A DNA stretch of 64,000 nt from Pseudomonadota bacterium. Lineage in GTDB: Bacteria; Pseudomonadota; Gammaproteobacteria; Steroidobacterales; Steroidobacteraceae. Below the pieces are notes generated by a model, which saw nothing but the letters and a program-made list of their open reading frames with translations, searched no databases and was not told the origin of the DNA. Shown here piece after piece: positions 22,133 through 29,991 of the stretch. The stretch spans positions 62,001 to 126,000 of the forward strand of contig JAFEDT010000008.1 of the NCBI GenBank assembly GCA_018241445.1. The letters are read 5' to 3'. Both the position numbers and the translations under genes were made by a program. Each line of letters starts with the position of its first letter. Position 1 is the first letter of the stretch.

Positions 22133-23941
22133 ATGATCTCCCTGTCCCAGACCACGGTGCTGCTGGCCGCGGCGGTCATCGCCGTCTCGCTGTTCCGCCT
22201 CCTGCGCCTGTCCTCGATCCTGGGTTACCTCGCCGCCGGTCTCGTCATCGGGCCCTGGGGGCTGAACCTGATCGGTAACGTCGAGCAGATCGTGCAGGTT
22301 TCGGAGTTCGGCATCGTGCTGCTGCTGTTCATCATCGGGCTGGAGCTGCAGCCGACCCGCCTGTGGGTCATGCGGCGGGTGGTGTTCGGGCTGGGCGCGG
22401 CGCAGGTGCTGCTGGGCACGCTGCTGCTCGGCGCCGTCGCCCGGGCGCTGGGCGCTGCCCCGGCGGCAGCCGTGATCATCGGTTTCGGGCTGTCACTGTC
22501 TTCCACCCCGCTGGTACTGCAGGTCCTGTCGGAACGCCGCCAGTTGAAGTCCCCGCACGGCCGCGCGGCCTTCGGCATCCTGCTGTTCCAGGACCTCGCG
22601 GTGCTGCCGGCGCTGGCCGTGCTGCCCCTGTTGGCGCCGCACGCCACGGTGCACGGCAGCGGACCGTGGTGGCTCAGCCTGCTGAAGCTGCTGCTGGTGA
22701 TGGCGGTGGTGGTCGTCGGCGGGCGTCTGCTGCTGCGCCCGGCACTGCGGCTGGTGGCGCGGGTGAAGGTGACGGAAGTCTTCACCGCCGCCGCCTTCCT
22801 GACGGTGATCGGCACCACGTGGCTGGTCCACCTGGTGGGCCTGTCGGCAACCCTCGGCGCCTTCCTGGCCGGCGTGCTGCTGGCGGACAGCGAGTTCCGC
22901 CACGAAATGGAAGCGGACCTGGAGCCCTTCAAAGGTCTGCTGCTCGGGCTGTTCTTCGTCGGGGTCGGCATGTCCGCCAACCTCGGCCTGCTGCACTCGC
23001 GGCCGCTGGAACTGCTGTGCCTGACATTGGGGTTCATGGCCATCAAGATCGCCGCGGTCGCACTGCTGGGCAGCGCCGCGCGCTTCGACGCCGGCACGCG
23101 CTGGAAGCTGGCGTTCGCACTGCCCGCCGGTGGCGAGTTCGCCTTCGTGCTGTTCACGCTGGCTGCGCGTGAACGCCTGCTGGACGCTACCACCGCCGAC
23201 CTGCTGGTGCTGGCGGTCACGCTGTCGATGATGTTGGGTCCGCTGCTGGCGCTGGCGCGCGACCAGCTGGCGCTGCGCTGGCGTGGCGGAGAGTCACGGC
23301 CCTACGACACCATCGACGCCCACGACATCCCGGTGATCATCGCCGGCTTCGGCCGCTTCGGGCAGATCGTGGCGCGAGTGCTGCGCATGAAGGGTCTGCA
23401 CTTCACCGCGCTCGACAGCAACCAGACGCACGTGGACTTCGTGCGCCGCTTCGGCAACCGGATCTACTACGGCGACGCCTCGCGGCTTGACCTGCTGCGC
23501 TCGGCCGGCGCCGACAGTGCCCGCGTCCTGGTGCTGGCGCTGGACGACACCGACGCCTCGGTGCGCGCCGCGCAGCTGGCGCGCGAGTCCTTTCCCCGCC
23601 TGCAGGTGTTTGCGCGCGCGCGCAATCGCCAGCACGCCTTCGCGCTCATGGATGCCGGCGCGCACGTGATCGTGCGCGAGACCCTCGGCTCCAGCCTGGA
23701 GATGAGCGAGGCGGTGCTGCTGAGTCTGGGCCAGAGCCCGGCGGCGGCCCGGGAGGCGGTGCGGCGCTTCCGCCGGCACGACGAGGAAACCCTGGCGGCG
23801 CAGTACGCGGTGAAGGAGGACGAGGAGAAATTCCTGGCCACCTCGCGCGAGGCCGCACGCCAGCTCGAGCACCTGTTCGACACCGACAGCGAACCGGCGC
23901 CGCAGGACGAACCCGGCCTGTTCAGGAGGCAGCGGGCGTGA
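22133..23941 (+). CDS. Kef-type monovalent cation:proton antiporter (CPA2) with RCK domain
   Basis: 602 residues. About twelve hydrophobic helices fill residues 1-385, with the CPA2 patterns GYLAAGLVIGPWGL, LFIIGLELQPTRLW and LFQDLAVLPALAVL. GLSATLGAFLAGVLLADSEFRHE precedes a cytoplasmic TrkA-N/RCK domain that starts at DIPVIIAGFGRFGQIVARVL (about residue 395). The layout is that of KefB/KefC, glutathione-gated potassium efflux systems of the inner membrane. The C-terminal tail is acidic. No KefF/KefG-type regulator adjoins it. The frame is open upstream of 22133, but ATG 22133 begins the first helix. Confidence 0.88.
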   Translation: MISLSQTTVLLAAAVIAVSLFRLLRLSSILGYLAAGLVIGPWGLNLIGNVEQIVQVSEFGIVLLLFIIGLELQPTRLWVMRRVVFGLGAAQVLLGTLLLGAVARALGAAPAAAVIIGFGLSLSSTPLVLQVLSERRQLKSPHGRAAFGILLFQDLAVLPALAVLPLLAPHATVHGSGPWWLSLLKLLLVMAVVVVGGRLLLRPALRLVARVKVTEVFTAAAFLTVIGTTWLVHLVGLSATLGAFLAGVLLADSEFRHEMEADLEPFKGLLLGLFFVGVGMSANLGLLHSRPLELLCLTLGFMAIKIAAVALLGSAARFDAGTRWKLAFALPAGGEFAFVLFTLAARERLLDATTADLLVLAVTLSMMLGPLLALARDQLALRWRGGESRPYDTIDAHDIPVIIAGFGRFGQIVARVLRMKGLHFTALDSNQTHVDFVRRFGNRIYYGDASRLDLLRSAGADSARVLVLALDDTDASVRAAQLARESFPRLQVFARARNRQHAFALMDAGAHVIVRETLGSSLEMSEAVLLSLGQSPAAAREAVRRFRRHDEETLAAQYAVKEDEEKFLATSREAARQLEHLFDTDSEPAPQDEPGLFRRQRA

Positions 23942-23991
23942 GGGCCCGCAGCCGCGGTCGCGCGCCGCTCATGGGCGCGGCGGGTTGACCG

Positions 23992-24603
23992 GTGGACGAG
24001 GCGCGCGGCATCCGTCAGTTCTGGTTCGGCACACTGCCGCTGGATGCGGCAGCACTCGATGAACGCATGCGCTTCTGGTTCGGAGGCCGCGGCCGTGCGG
24101 CGCGGGATGAGCTGATCCGTAGCCGCTACGGCGCGCTGCTGGAACGCGCGGCGGGGGGCGCTCTGGACAACTGGGGTGACGGGCCGCGGCGGCGCCTGAG
24201 CCTGATCATCCTCTTCGACCAGTTTCCGCGTCACGTGCACCGTGGCACGGCGCGCGCCTTCGCCTGGGATGAGCGTGCGCTGGCGCTGGCGCTGTCGGGG
24301 ATGCAGTCGGCGGCGGATGCGGCACTGGATCCGGTGGAGCGGATCTTCTTCTACATGCCGCTGCAGCACGCGGAGAATCGTGAAGTACAGGATGAATCGG
24401 TGGCCGCCTACCGGCGCTTGCTGCAGGAAGCGCCGCAGCCCCTGCAGGGGCCCTTCGCCGGCGCGTTACGCTCGGCGGACAACCACCGCGGCATCGTCGA
24501 GCGTTTCGGCCGCTTCCCGGCGCGCAATGCGGTGCTGGGCCGCGACAGCACACCCGAGGAGGTGGCGTGGCTGGCGCAGGGAGGCGAGCGTTTCGGGCAG
24601 TAA
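23992..24603 (+). CDS. DUF924 family protein
   Basis: 203 residues from GTG 23992. Signature segments are IRQFWFG at the start, LSLIILFDQFPRHVHRGTARAFAWDERA in the middle, and FFYMPLQHAENREVQDESV. FGRFPARNAVLGRDSTPEE lies near the end. DUF924 proteins have an all-helical TPR-like fold and no settled function. The gene is 50 bases after the Kef-type gene in the same direction and convergent with cbpM. No signal peptide or membrane segment. Confidence 0.82.
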   Translation: MDEARGIRQFWFGTLPLDAAALDERMRFWFGGRGRAARDELIRSRYGALLERAAGGALDNWGDGPRRRLSLIILFDQFPRHVHRGTARAFAWDERALALALSGMQSAADAALDPVERIFFYMPLQHAENREVQDESVAAYRRLLQEAPQPLQGPFAGALRSADNHRGIVERFGRFPARNAVLGRDSTPEEVAWLAQGGERFGQ

Positions 24604-24616
24604 GCGCAGGCGCCGC

Positions 24617-24943
24617 TTATTCTTCCTCGAGCAACTGCTCCAGGCTGGCAATGCGCCGCTGCAGCTGTCGCTGCGCCTCCAGCAGCTCCACCGCCAGCAC
24701 GGCGCCGCTGGCGTTCACGCCCAGGTCGCGCATCAGCCGCGCCATGACGCGCAGCCGCGGCAGCGCCGCGGCGGGCACCTGCCATTCACCAGCGTGGGGT
24801 TCGCGGTGCGCGAAGACGCCGAGCTCCACCAGCTCGTGCAGGTCGTGCGCCCCGATGTGACACAGCTGCGAGACCTCGGTCACGGCAATCCAGTCGCCCT
24901 CGCCCAGCACCTGGGCCTGCACCGTCTGTGTAGTGATCCGCAT
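24617..24943 (-). CDS. cbpM: Chaperone modulator CbpM (MerR-like)
   Basis: 108 residues from ATG 24943, chosen because GAGGGG lies just before it; an ATG at 24955 that overlaps the cbpA stop is the alternative. Sequence such as WIAVTEVSQLCHIGAHDLHELVELGVF is the MerR-like helix-turn-helix that in CbpM binds the J domain of CbpA. A Leu/Gln-rich C-terminal helix (LLEAQRQLQRRIASLEQLLEEE) looks like a coiled coil. CbpM inhibits CbpA co-chaperone and DNA-binding activity. It follows cbpA directly and shares its operon. Confidence 0.85.
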   Translation of the reverse strand: MRITTQTVQAQVLGEGDWIAVTEVSQLCHIGAHDLHELVELGVFAHREPHAGEWQVPAAALPRLRVMARLMRDLGVNASGAVLAVELLEAQRQLQRRIASLEQLLEEE

Positions 24944-24951
24944 GGTGCCCC

Positions 24952-25914
24952 TCATCCGGCGCGCGGATTGAAGTTGAGTTTGTCGCGCATTTCTTCGTAC
25001 AGCGCCTTCGCCTGCGGTGTGTCGGCGCGTGGCAGCACGACCTTCAGCTGCAGGTACTCGTCGCCCGCCGGATTGCCAGGCAGGCCGCGGCCGCGCAGGC
25101 GCAGCTTCTGTCCCGCCTGCGAGCCAGGGGGAATGCGCATGTCCACCGGGCCGCCGAGCGTGGGGGCCGTGATGGTTGCACCCAGCGCCGCCTCCCAGGG
25201 CGCGACGGCCAGTGTCACGGTGACGTCGCGGCCGTCGAGCTGGTACTGCCGGTTCGGCAGAATGTTGGCTTCCAGGTAAAGGTCTCCCGCCGGCGCCTTG
25301 CCGTGCGACGGCGAGCCCTGGCCGGCGAGCCGGATGAGCTGTCCCTGGGTGACGCCGGCGGGAATGGTGACGCGTACCGCGTGGCGGCGCAGCTCGACCG
25401 TGCCGTCCGGCTTCACCTCCGGCCGCTGCAGCTCCAGCGTGCGCGTGGTCCCCGAATACGCCTCCTCCAGCTCGATGTCGATGCGCGCGTGATGATCGCG
25501 GCCGCCAGGCATGCCGCCGGCGCCGAACGGGGTGCCGCGTCCGAACAGCGATGAAAAGAATTCACTGTAGTCCTCCTCGCTCGCCCCGCCGTCCGCCGGC
25601 GCAGCCCGCGCGCGTCCGCGTCCGGAGCGTGGAGGCGCGCCGTCAAACTCATAGCCGCTGCCGAAGTCCGGCGGCGCGCGGAACTGCTGCCCGGCCTTCC
25701 AGTCGGAGCCGAGCTGGTCGTAGGCGGCGCGCTTCTCGGGATCCTTCAGGACCTCGTAGGCCTCCTGCACTTCCTTGAAGCGCGCCTCGGCGTTGGCGAC
25801 TTTGCTGACGTCGGGGTGGAACTTGCGCGCCAGGCGCCGGTAGGCGCTCTTGATCTGGTCGGCGCCTGCAGTGCGCTCGACGCCGAGAAGCTTGTAGTAG
25901 TCGCGGAATTCCAT
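24952..25914 (-). CDS. cbpA: Curved DNA-binding protein / DnaJ-type co-chaperone
   Basis: 320 residues from ATG 25914 behind AAGGG. The N-terminal J domain (MEFRDYYKLLGVERTAGADQIKSAY...) contains the HPD motif in RKFHPDVSKV. A Gly/Phe/Arg-rich linker (about 75-125) precedes the two C-terminal beta domains, which lack the zinc-finger of DnaJ. That is the class II (CbpA) layout. It stimulates DnaK ATPase and binds curved DNA in the nucleoid. The linker is longer and more Arg-rich than in E. coli CbpA. The next gene is its modulator cbpM. Confidence 0.92.
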   Translation of the reverse strand: MEFRDYYKLLGVERTAGADQIKSAYRRLARKFHPDVSKVANAEARFKEVQEAYEVLKDPEKRAAYDQLGSDWKAGQQFRAPPDFGSGYEFDGAPPRSGRGRARAAPADGGASEEDYSEFFSSLFGRGTPFGAGGMPGGRDHHARIDIELEEAYSGTTRTLELQRPEVKPDGTVELRRHAVRVTIPAGVTQGQLIRLAGQGSPSHGKAPAGDLYLEANILPNRQYQLDGRDVTVTLAVAPWEAALGATITAPTLGGPVDMRIPPGSQAGQKLRLRGRGLPGNPAGDEYLQLKVVLPRADTPQAKALYEEMRDKLNFNPRAG

Positions 25915-26075
25915 CTTGCCCTTGCGGTTACTTCTGCGGGATTCTAGCGGCGCAACCACCGGGCTGCGCCGTGCAGCGCGGCGCCAGTTTAGTGGGGTAC
26001 GTTGCCTGCTTACTCAAGGGGTGGAAGGCCCGCCGGGCCCTTGGGCGCGGGCCGGTGTGAAAGCCTGGCAGCCAG

Positions 26076-26108
26076 AAAAAACGCCGCGGCGGGGGAATCG
26101 CCGCGGCG
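26076..26108 (-). terminator. Rho-independent terminator downstream of the SPOR lipoprotein gene
   Basis: Inverted repeat CGCCGCGGCG (26099-26108) and CGCCGCGGCG (26082-26091) around a 7-base loop. On the minus strand a run of six T follows (26081-26076). It lies 140 bases past the SPOR gene stop at 26248 and ahead of cbpA, separating the two minus-strand transcripts. The intervening 26109-26247 has no gene that I can support. Confidence 0.8.
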
Positions 26109-26247
26109 CTGTAAAGAGCGAACACGGGGAGGGTTGTTCGCGCTACGGGAAAACCAGCAATCCCCGTGCCAGAACATGAACTACCGCAAAATCATGAGCT
26201 TAAGACGCGCGCCACCGGACGCCAACCTGCGCGCCTGACGCGTCAGG

Positions 26248-27069
26248 TCACTTTGGGACCTGTGGCAACACCGGCACGCAGGATTGGGCCTGGGCCCGGA
26301 GCGCCTCGCAAATCGCACGTGCGCGGGTCTCGTCCGCCTCCGGGGCCTGCAGCCGGAACATCGGACCGGAGGGCCCTTCGGCTGCGACGATCCGGGGCGT
26401 CACACCCGCAAACTGCTCGCCGAATCGCGCCTGAAGGCGCTGCCACTCGCGCCCGGCGCTCGTCGGATTGCCAAAGGCGCCGAGTTGCACGGCGTAACCC
26501 GTCATCGCCGCGGCGGTCGTCACCCCTTGTGGCGCAGTCACGGAATCACTCGCATCCGCCCGCGCCTCTTCGCCAGGCATCGCGCGCCCGGGCTGCAAGA
26601 CCGGACTCTGTGGGGACACCGCGGCCTGGCCGGTGGGACCGGACGCGGATGAGGTGCCGGCATCGGCGAGCTGCATCGCGCGCACTCCGTTGACACCCTG
26701 CAGGGAGCTGGTTGGCGCGGCCGCCGAGATCCTGGGAGTGGAACCCAGGGAAAAGCCCTCGATGCGGATGCGCGCCTCCTCCGCCAGGCGGCCCGCCGGG
26801 TGCTGGGCCAGGAACTCCCGGTAACCCTCCAGGGTTCCAGCCGCTTGCGCGTGTTGCCAGGCGCGTTGCTCGAGCACCTGCGCCAGGCGGGCGCGCGCGT
26901 GCGACGCCAGCTCGCTGTCCGGATGCTGCCGGATGAAACGGTCGAAGGCTTCGCTGGTTCCCGCGGCTTCCGCGGCACGCCAGTCCTGCTGCTCGCGACT
27001 GCAACCCGCCAACGCGGCGACGGCCAGCAGCGCCAGGGCACCTGCACGGAATGTGATCGACGTCGGCAT
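26248..27069 (-). CDS. SPOR-domain lipoprotein
   Basis: 273 residues from ATG 27069, preceded by GAGAGGCGAAG. A lipoprotein signal ends in ALAGC (Cys about residue 22). Residues 25-105 are helical, with two repeat-like segments (SEAFDRFIRQHPDSELASHARARLAQ and LEGYREFLAQHPAGRLAEEARIR) that resemble tetratricopeptide-type tandem helices. A Ser/Ala/Pro-rich linker follows. The C-terminal 70 residues (GYAVQLGAFGNPTSAGREWQRL...) form a SPOR domain, which binds denuded peptidoglycan at septa. Envelope location is expected. It is divergent from a bactofilin gene 53 bases away, which fits a role in cell shape or division. Confidence 0.85.
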   Translation of the reverse strand: MPTSITFRAGALALLAVAALAGCSREQQDWRAAEAAGTSEAFDRFIRQHPDSELASHARARLAQVLEQRAWQHAQAAGTLEGYREFLAQHPAGRLAEEARIRIEGFSLGSTPRISAAAPTSSLQGVNGVRAMQLADAGTSSASGPTGQAAVSPQSPVLQPGRAMPGEEARADASDSVTAPQGVTTAAAMTGYAVQLGAFGNPTSAGREWQRLQARFGEQFAGVTPRIVAAEGPSGPMFRLQAPEADETRARAICEALRAQAQSCVPVLPQVPK

Positions 27070-27122
27070 CTTCGCCTCTCCCCCGTCCCTATTATGGGGC
27101 AGGCCAGACAAGGGAGCAGTGA

Positions 27123-27521
27123 ATGATCGAGAAACTGCGGCGCAGACTGATCGATCAGATCGGCAGTTCACCGACATTCGTCTCAGAAGGCTCCACTATT
27201 ACGGGAGATCTGGAAACTTCCGGCCCACTGGTGGTGTGCGGCAATGTCCGGGGCGATGGCCGGGTCGCAGGCGCCCTGCACCTGACCCTGACCAGCCACT
27301 GGGAAGGGGAGGTCCACGCCCAGGACGCTATTGTCGCCGGTCATCTGACGGGGCGGCTGGTGGTCGCCGAGAAAGTGGAGATCGGTGCCCGTGCGGTGGT
27401 CCGGGCGGACATCGTCGCCGGGCGCATCGCGGTGGCACGCGGCGCGGTCATCGAGGGCGCCATGACGGTCACCAGCGGTGAGGCGGTGGTGCAGTTCGAG
27501 GAAAAGCGCGAGCCGGCCTGA
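27123..27521 (+). CDS. Bactofilin (polymer-forming cytoskeletal protein)
   Basis: 132 residues from ATG 27123 behind GGGAG. Bactofilin core: SEGSTITGDLETSGPLVVCGNVRGDGRV, then repeated short strands rich in Gly/Val with a six-residue periodicity (HAQDAIVAGHLTGRLVVAEKVEIGARAVVRADIVAGRIAVARGAVIEG), the right-handed beta-helix that polymerises without nucleotide. The N-terminus is short and basic. It acts as a membrane-associated scaffold for shape or peptidoglycan enzymes. The divergent SPOR lipoprotein is a plausible functional partner. Confidence 0.9.
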   Translation: MIEKLRRRLIDQIGSSPTFVSEGSTITGDLETSGPLVVCGNVRGDGRVAGALHLTLTSHWEGEVHAQDAIVAGHLTGRLVVAEKVEIGARAVVRADIVAGRIAVARGAVIEGAMTVTSGEAVVQFEEKREPA

Positions 27522-27524
27522 GCT

Positions 27525-28547
27525 TCAGGCGGCGGCCACGCCCGCGTCCGCAGCTGTCACCGGCAGCGCGGCCTGCAGCAGCTCTGTCACGCGCCGTTCC
27601 AGCCAGCTCGGCCCACGGAATCCCTCGAAGAAGCCGCAATGCCCGCCCAGGCGCGTAACCAGCAGTGACAGCGCCGGGGTCCGCGCCAGGCGCGCGAGCG
27701 CACCGGCGGGAATGATCGGGTCGTCCTGCGCGGTGATCACCGTCGCCGGGGTGGCGAGCGACGCCAGGCAATCGCCGGTGATGGCGTAGCCATCCAGGTA
27801 GTCGCGCAGCGAGGGAAAAGGTGTGTAAAGCCGCACCAGCTCCGCGGTCATGGGCTCCAGGCCCCTCAGTCGCGAGACGCCGGCAAAGTCGTACTCCTGC
27901 GGCCACGCCTGCTGCTTGCGGCGCAACGAACGCATCCACTTGCGCACGAAGTACTGCTCGTATCCCGGCGGGCCGCTCTGCAGGGCGCGCATGGTCTCCG
28001 TCGGCTCCAGCACCGGAGAGATCGCCACCACTTGCGCGAGCATCAGGCCCGCGGCCTGCGCCTGCGCCGCGACGCGCAGCATGAAATTCCCGCCCAGCGA
28101 GAATCCGGCGAGCTGCAGCGCCCGTCCGGGGTGTTGCCTCTGCAGCGCGCCTACAGCCCCGACCACCTCCGCCAGCCGGCAGGAATGGAACAGTCCGCGG
28201 TTGAGATGATGGGTATCGCCGTGGTCGCGCAGGTTCAGCCGCGCCACCTCGAAGCCGCGCTCGAACAGGCGCTGCGCCAGGGAGACCACGTACAGCGAAT
28301 CCGCGCTGCCCTCCCAGCCGTGCAGCAGCACGATCAGGCCGGCGCTGCGGCCCGGCGGGGCTGACAGGAAACACTGCAGCCGCACTCCCGCGCCGCAGTC
28401 CAGCAACAGCTCGCGCTGCGCCGCCAGCAGCGCGGTCGCCGCGCGCAGTACGCGGCCGCGGCGCCAGCCGGTGCTCGCCATCATTGTCTGCAGGTGCCGG
28501 TTGCGCAGCCAGCGCGCCGGTCTGAAGTCATCGCCGCCGGTATTCAA
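27525..28547 (-). CDS. YheT-family alpha/beta hydrolase
   Basis: 340 residues if started at TTG 28547, whose last bases overlap the stop of the preceding gene (TTGA). That start gives an N-terminus of NTGGDDFRPARWLRNRHLQTM, and FRPxxWLRNxHLQT is the conserved beginning of YheT proteins; longer in-frame starts only read into the neighbour gene. LLHGWEGSADSLY is the oxyanion region, GFSLGGNFMLR holds the nucleophile Ser, and DDPIIPA and GGHCGFFEG supply the Asp and His. The family includes medium-chain esterases; the substrate is unknown. It is probably translationally coupled to the response regulator gene. Confidence 0.87.
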   Translation of the reverse strand: MNTGGDDFRPARWLRNRHLQTMMASTGWRRGRVLRAATALLAAQRELLLDCGAGVRLQCFLSAPPGRSAGLIVLLHGWEGSADSLYVVSLAQRLFERGFEVARLNLRDHGDTHHLNRGLFHSCRLAEVVGAVGALQRQHPGRALQLAGFSLGGNFMLRVAAQAQAAGLMLAQVVAISPVLEPTETMRALQSGPPGYEQYFVRKWMRSLRRKQQAWPQEYDFAGVSRLRGLEPMTAELVRLYTPFPSLRDYLDGYAITGDCLASLATPATVITAQDDPIIPAGALARLARTPALSLLVTRLGGHCGFFEGFRGPSWLERRVTELLQAALPVTAADAGVAAA

Positions 28548-29872
28548 CGCAGGCGGATCTCGAGTCGGTTGTTGGCCATCGCGACCCGGTTCCAGGCGCC
28601 GGCCGTGAGATCCACCGCGCGGGGTGGGTAAGGCACGGCTGCCGCTTCCCCCGTTGCAGTCTGCACCTGCAGCGCACCGTGGGTCGCCGCGCGCACCCCG
28701 GCGATCAGGTTGGCAAGCGGTAGCGGGATGCGTTGCGTGGGCGTCAGCGCCTCGTCCGAAGGATTGCCAACCAGGTCGCAACGGCTGAACAGGGTCTCAT
28801 CGGGAGCGGGCGAGTAGCCATCGGTCTGGTTGCCCATCAGGCAGAAGCGCCCCGGAAAACTTCGCAACTCCACGACCCCGGTGGCCTTCTGCCGCTGCAG
28901 GTTGCCGAGAATCTGGCGGATCGCCTCCAGCCGCGGCCCGCCCAATGCATCAGCGCCATAGGGCACCGGCAGTACCACCGGGCCCGCCTGCGCGGATGAG
29001 TCCGGCGGCGCAGCCGCTCCCAGCGCGGCGGTTGTTGCCGCTGCCGGGGAAGCCCCTGCCGCCGCCACTGCGGTCATATCCGGCGCGGCCTGGCTGCGCG
29101 CGGCAAGCTGCGCACGCAGGTCCCGCAACTCGCCGGTGGTGCGCACCCAGGCCGTGAGCGCGATGGCCGCGATCAACAACGACAGGGCCGCGACGCCAAG
29201 TGAGGCCGGCAGCAGCCGCTCCGGCCTGGAGGAGCGCACACCGATGCGCGCCTCGTCCTCCGCGACAGCCGGCGACGGCGGCGCGGAACGCGGCGGCAGG
29301 GAATCCAGCAGCATGGCGCGCACCTCGGCGACGATGCTGTCACTCTGCGCCTCCAGCGCCGCCAGCAGGCTGCGGCGCAGATCACCGCCCTGCTCGCGCA
29401 ACGCGGCGATCTGTCCGGTCAACGGTGAAGCCGCCGCATCGGCTGGCTGCTGCGGCAGGTGCGCCGGCGTGAAGGTGGTCTGCTGCGGGTTGCGCCGGTC
29501 GGCGACCAGGTGCAGCTGATAGAGCACCTTGGACACGTCGGCGGGCTTGATCTGCTTCGGCAGCACCCCTAAGGCACCCAGGGCGCGCGCCTGGCCCAGG
29601 TACAGCTCCCCTTCCTGCGAGGTGTACATCATGATGGGGATGGTCGCGGTGCGCGGATCGTTCTTGATCGCCTGCACCGCCTGCAGTCCGTCCATCCCGG
29701 GCATGAGATGGTCCATGAAGATGACATCGGGACGGTTGGCGACCAGGTAGTCGATGGCCGCCTCGGCGGTCTCGGCGCTGTCGACGTCGATGTCGAACTT
29801 CTCCAGCGCGCGGGCCAGAAACAGGCGCGCGGACTTCGAGTCGTCCACGATCAAGGCCCGTCTTGCGCCCAT
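28544..29872 (-). CDS. Membrane-anchored response regulator with C-terminal uncharacterised domain
   Basis: 442 residues. The receiver domain occupies residues 1-125: acidic pair D10-D11, phospho-acceptor D54 in VIFMDHLMPGMDG and the conserved Lys in GVLPKQIKP. A linker leads to one strong transmembrane helix (SLGVAALSLLIAAIALTAWV, about 224-243). An Ala/Pro-rich spacer follows, then a C-terminal domain of about 150 residues (RLEAIRQILGNLQRQKATGVVELRSFPGRF...) that I do not recognise. No DNA-binding or GGDEF output domain is visible. If the receiver is cytoplasmic, the last domain is periplasmic. No histidine kinase is adjacent. Confidence 0.8.
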   Translation of the reverse strand: MGARRALIVDDSKSARLFLARALEKFDIDVDSAETAEAAIDYLVANRPDVIFMDHLMPGMDGLQAVQAIKNDPRTATIPIMMYTSQEGELYLGQARALGALGVLPKQIKPADVSKVLYQLHLVADRRNPQQTTFTPAHLPQQPADAAASPLTGQIAALREQGGDLRRSLLAALEAQSDSIVAEVRAMLLDSLPPRSAPPSPAVAEDEARIGVRSSRPERLLPASLGVAALSLLIAAIALTAWVRTTGELRDLRAQLAARSQAAPDMTAVAAAGASPAAATTAALGAAAPPDSSAQAGPVVLPVPYGADALGGPRLEAIRQILGNLQRQKATGVVELRSFPGRFCLMGNQTDGYSPAPDETLFSRCDLVGNPSDEALTPTQRIPLPLANLIAGVRAATHGALQVQTATGEAAAVPYPPRAVDLTAGAWNRVAMANNRLEIRLR

Positions 29873-29991
29873 CAGCTTAGACTTTCCGCCCTGCCCTTGG
29901 AGTACGGGCCCTCGCAGCAGTGTATATCAGGCGTTCCGCTGATCAACTGCCGGCGGGGTCACGGATTTCGAGGCCGCGCCGCCCCGTCGCT

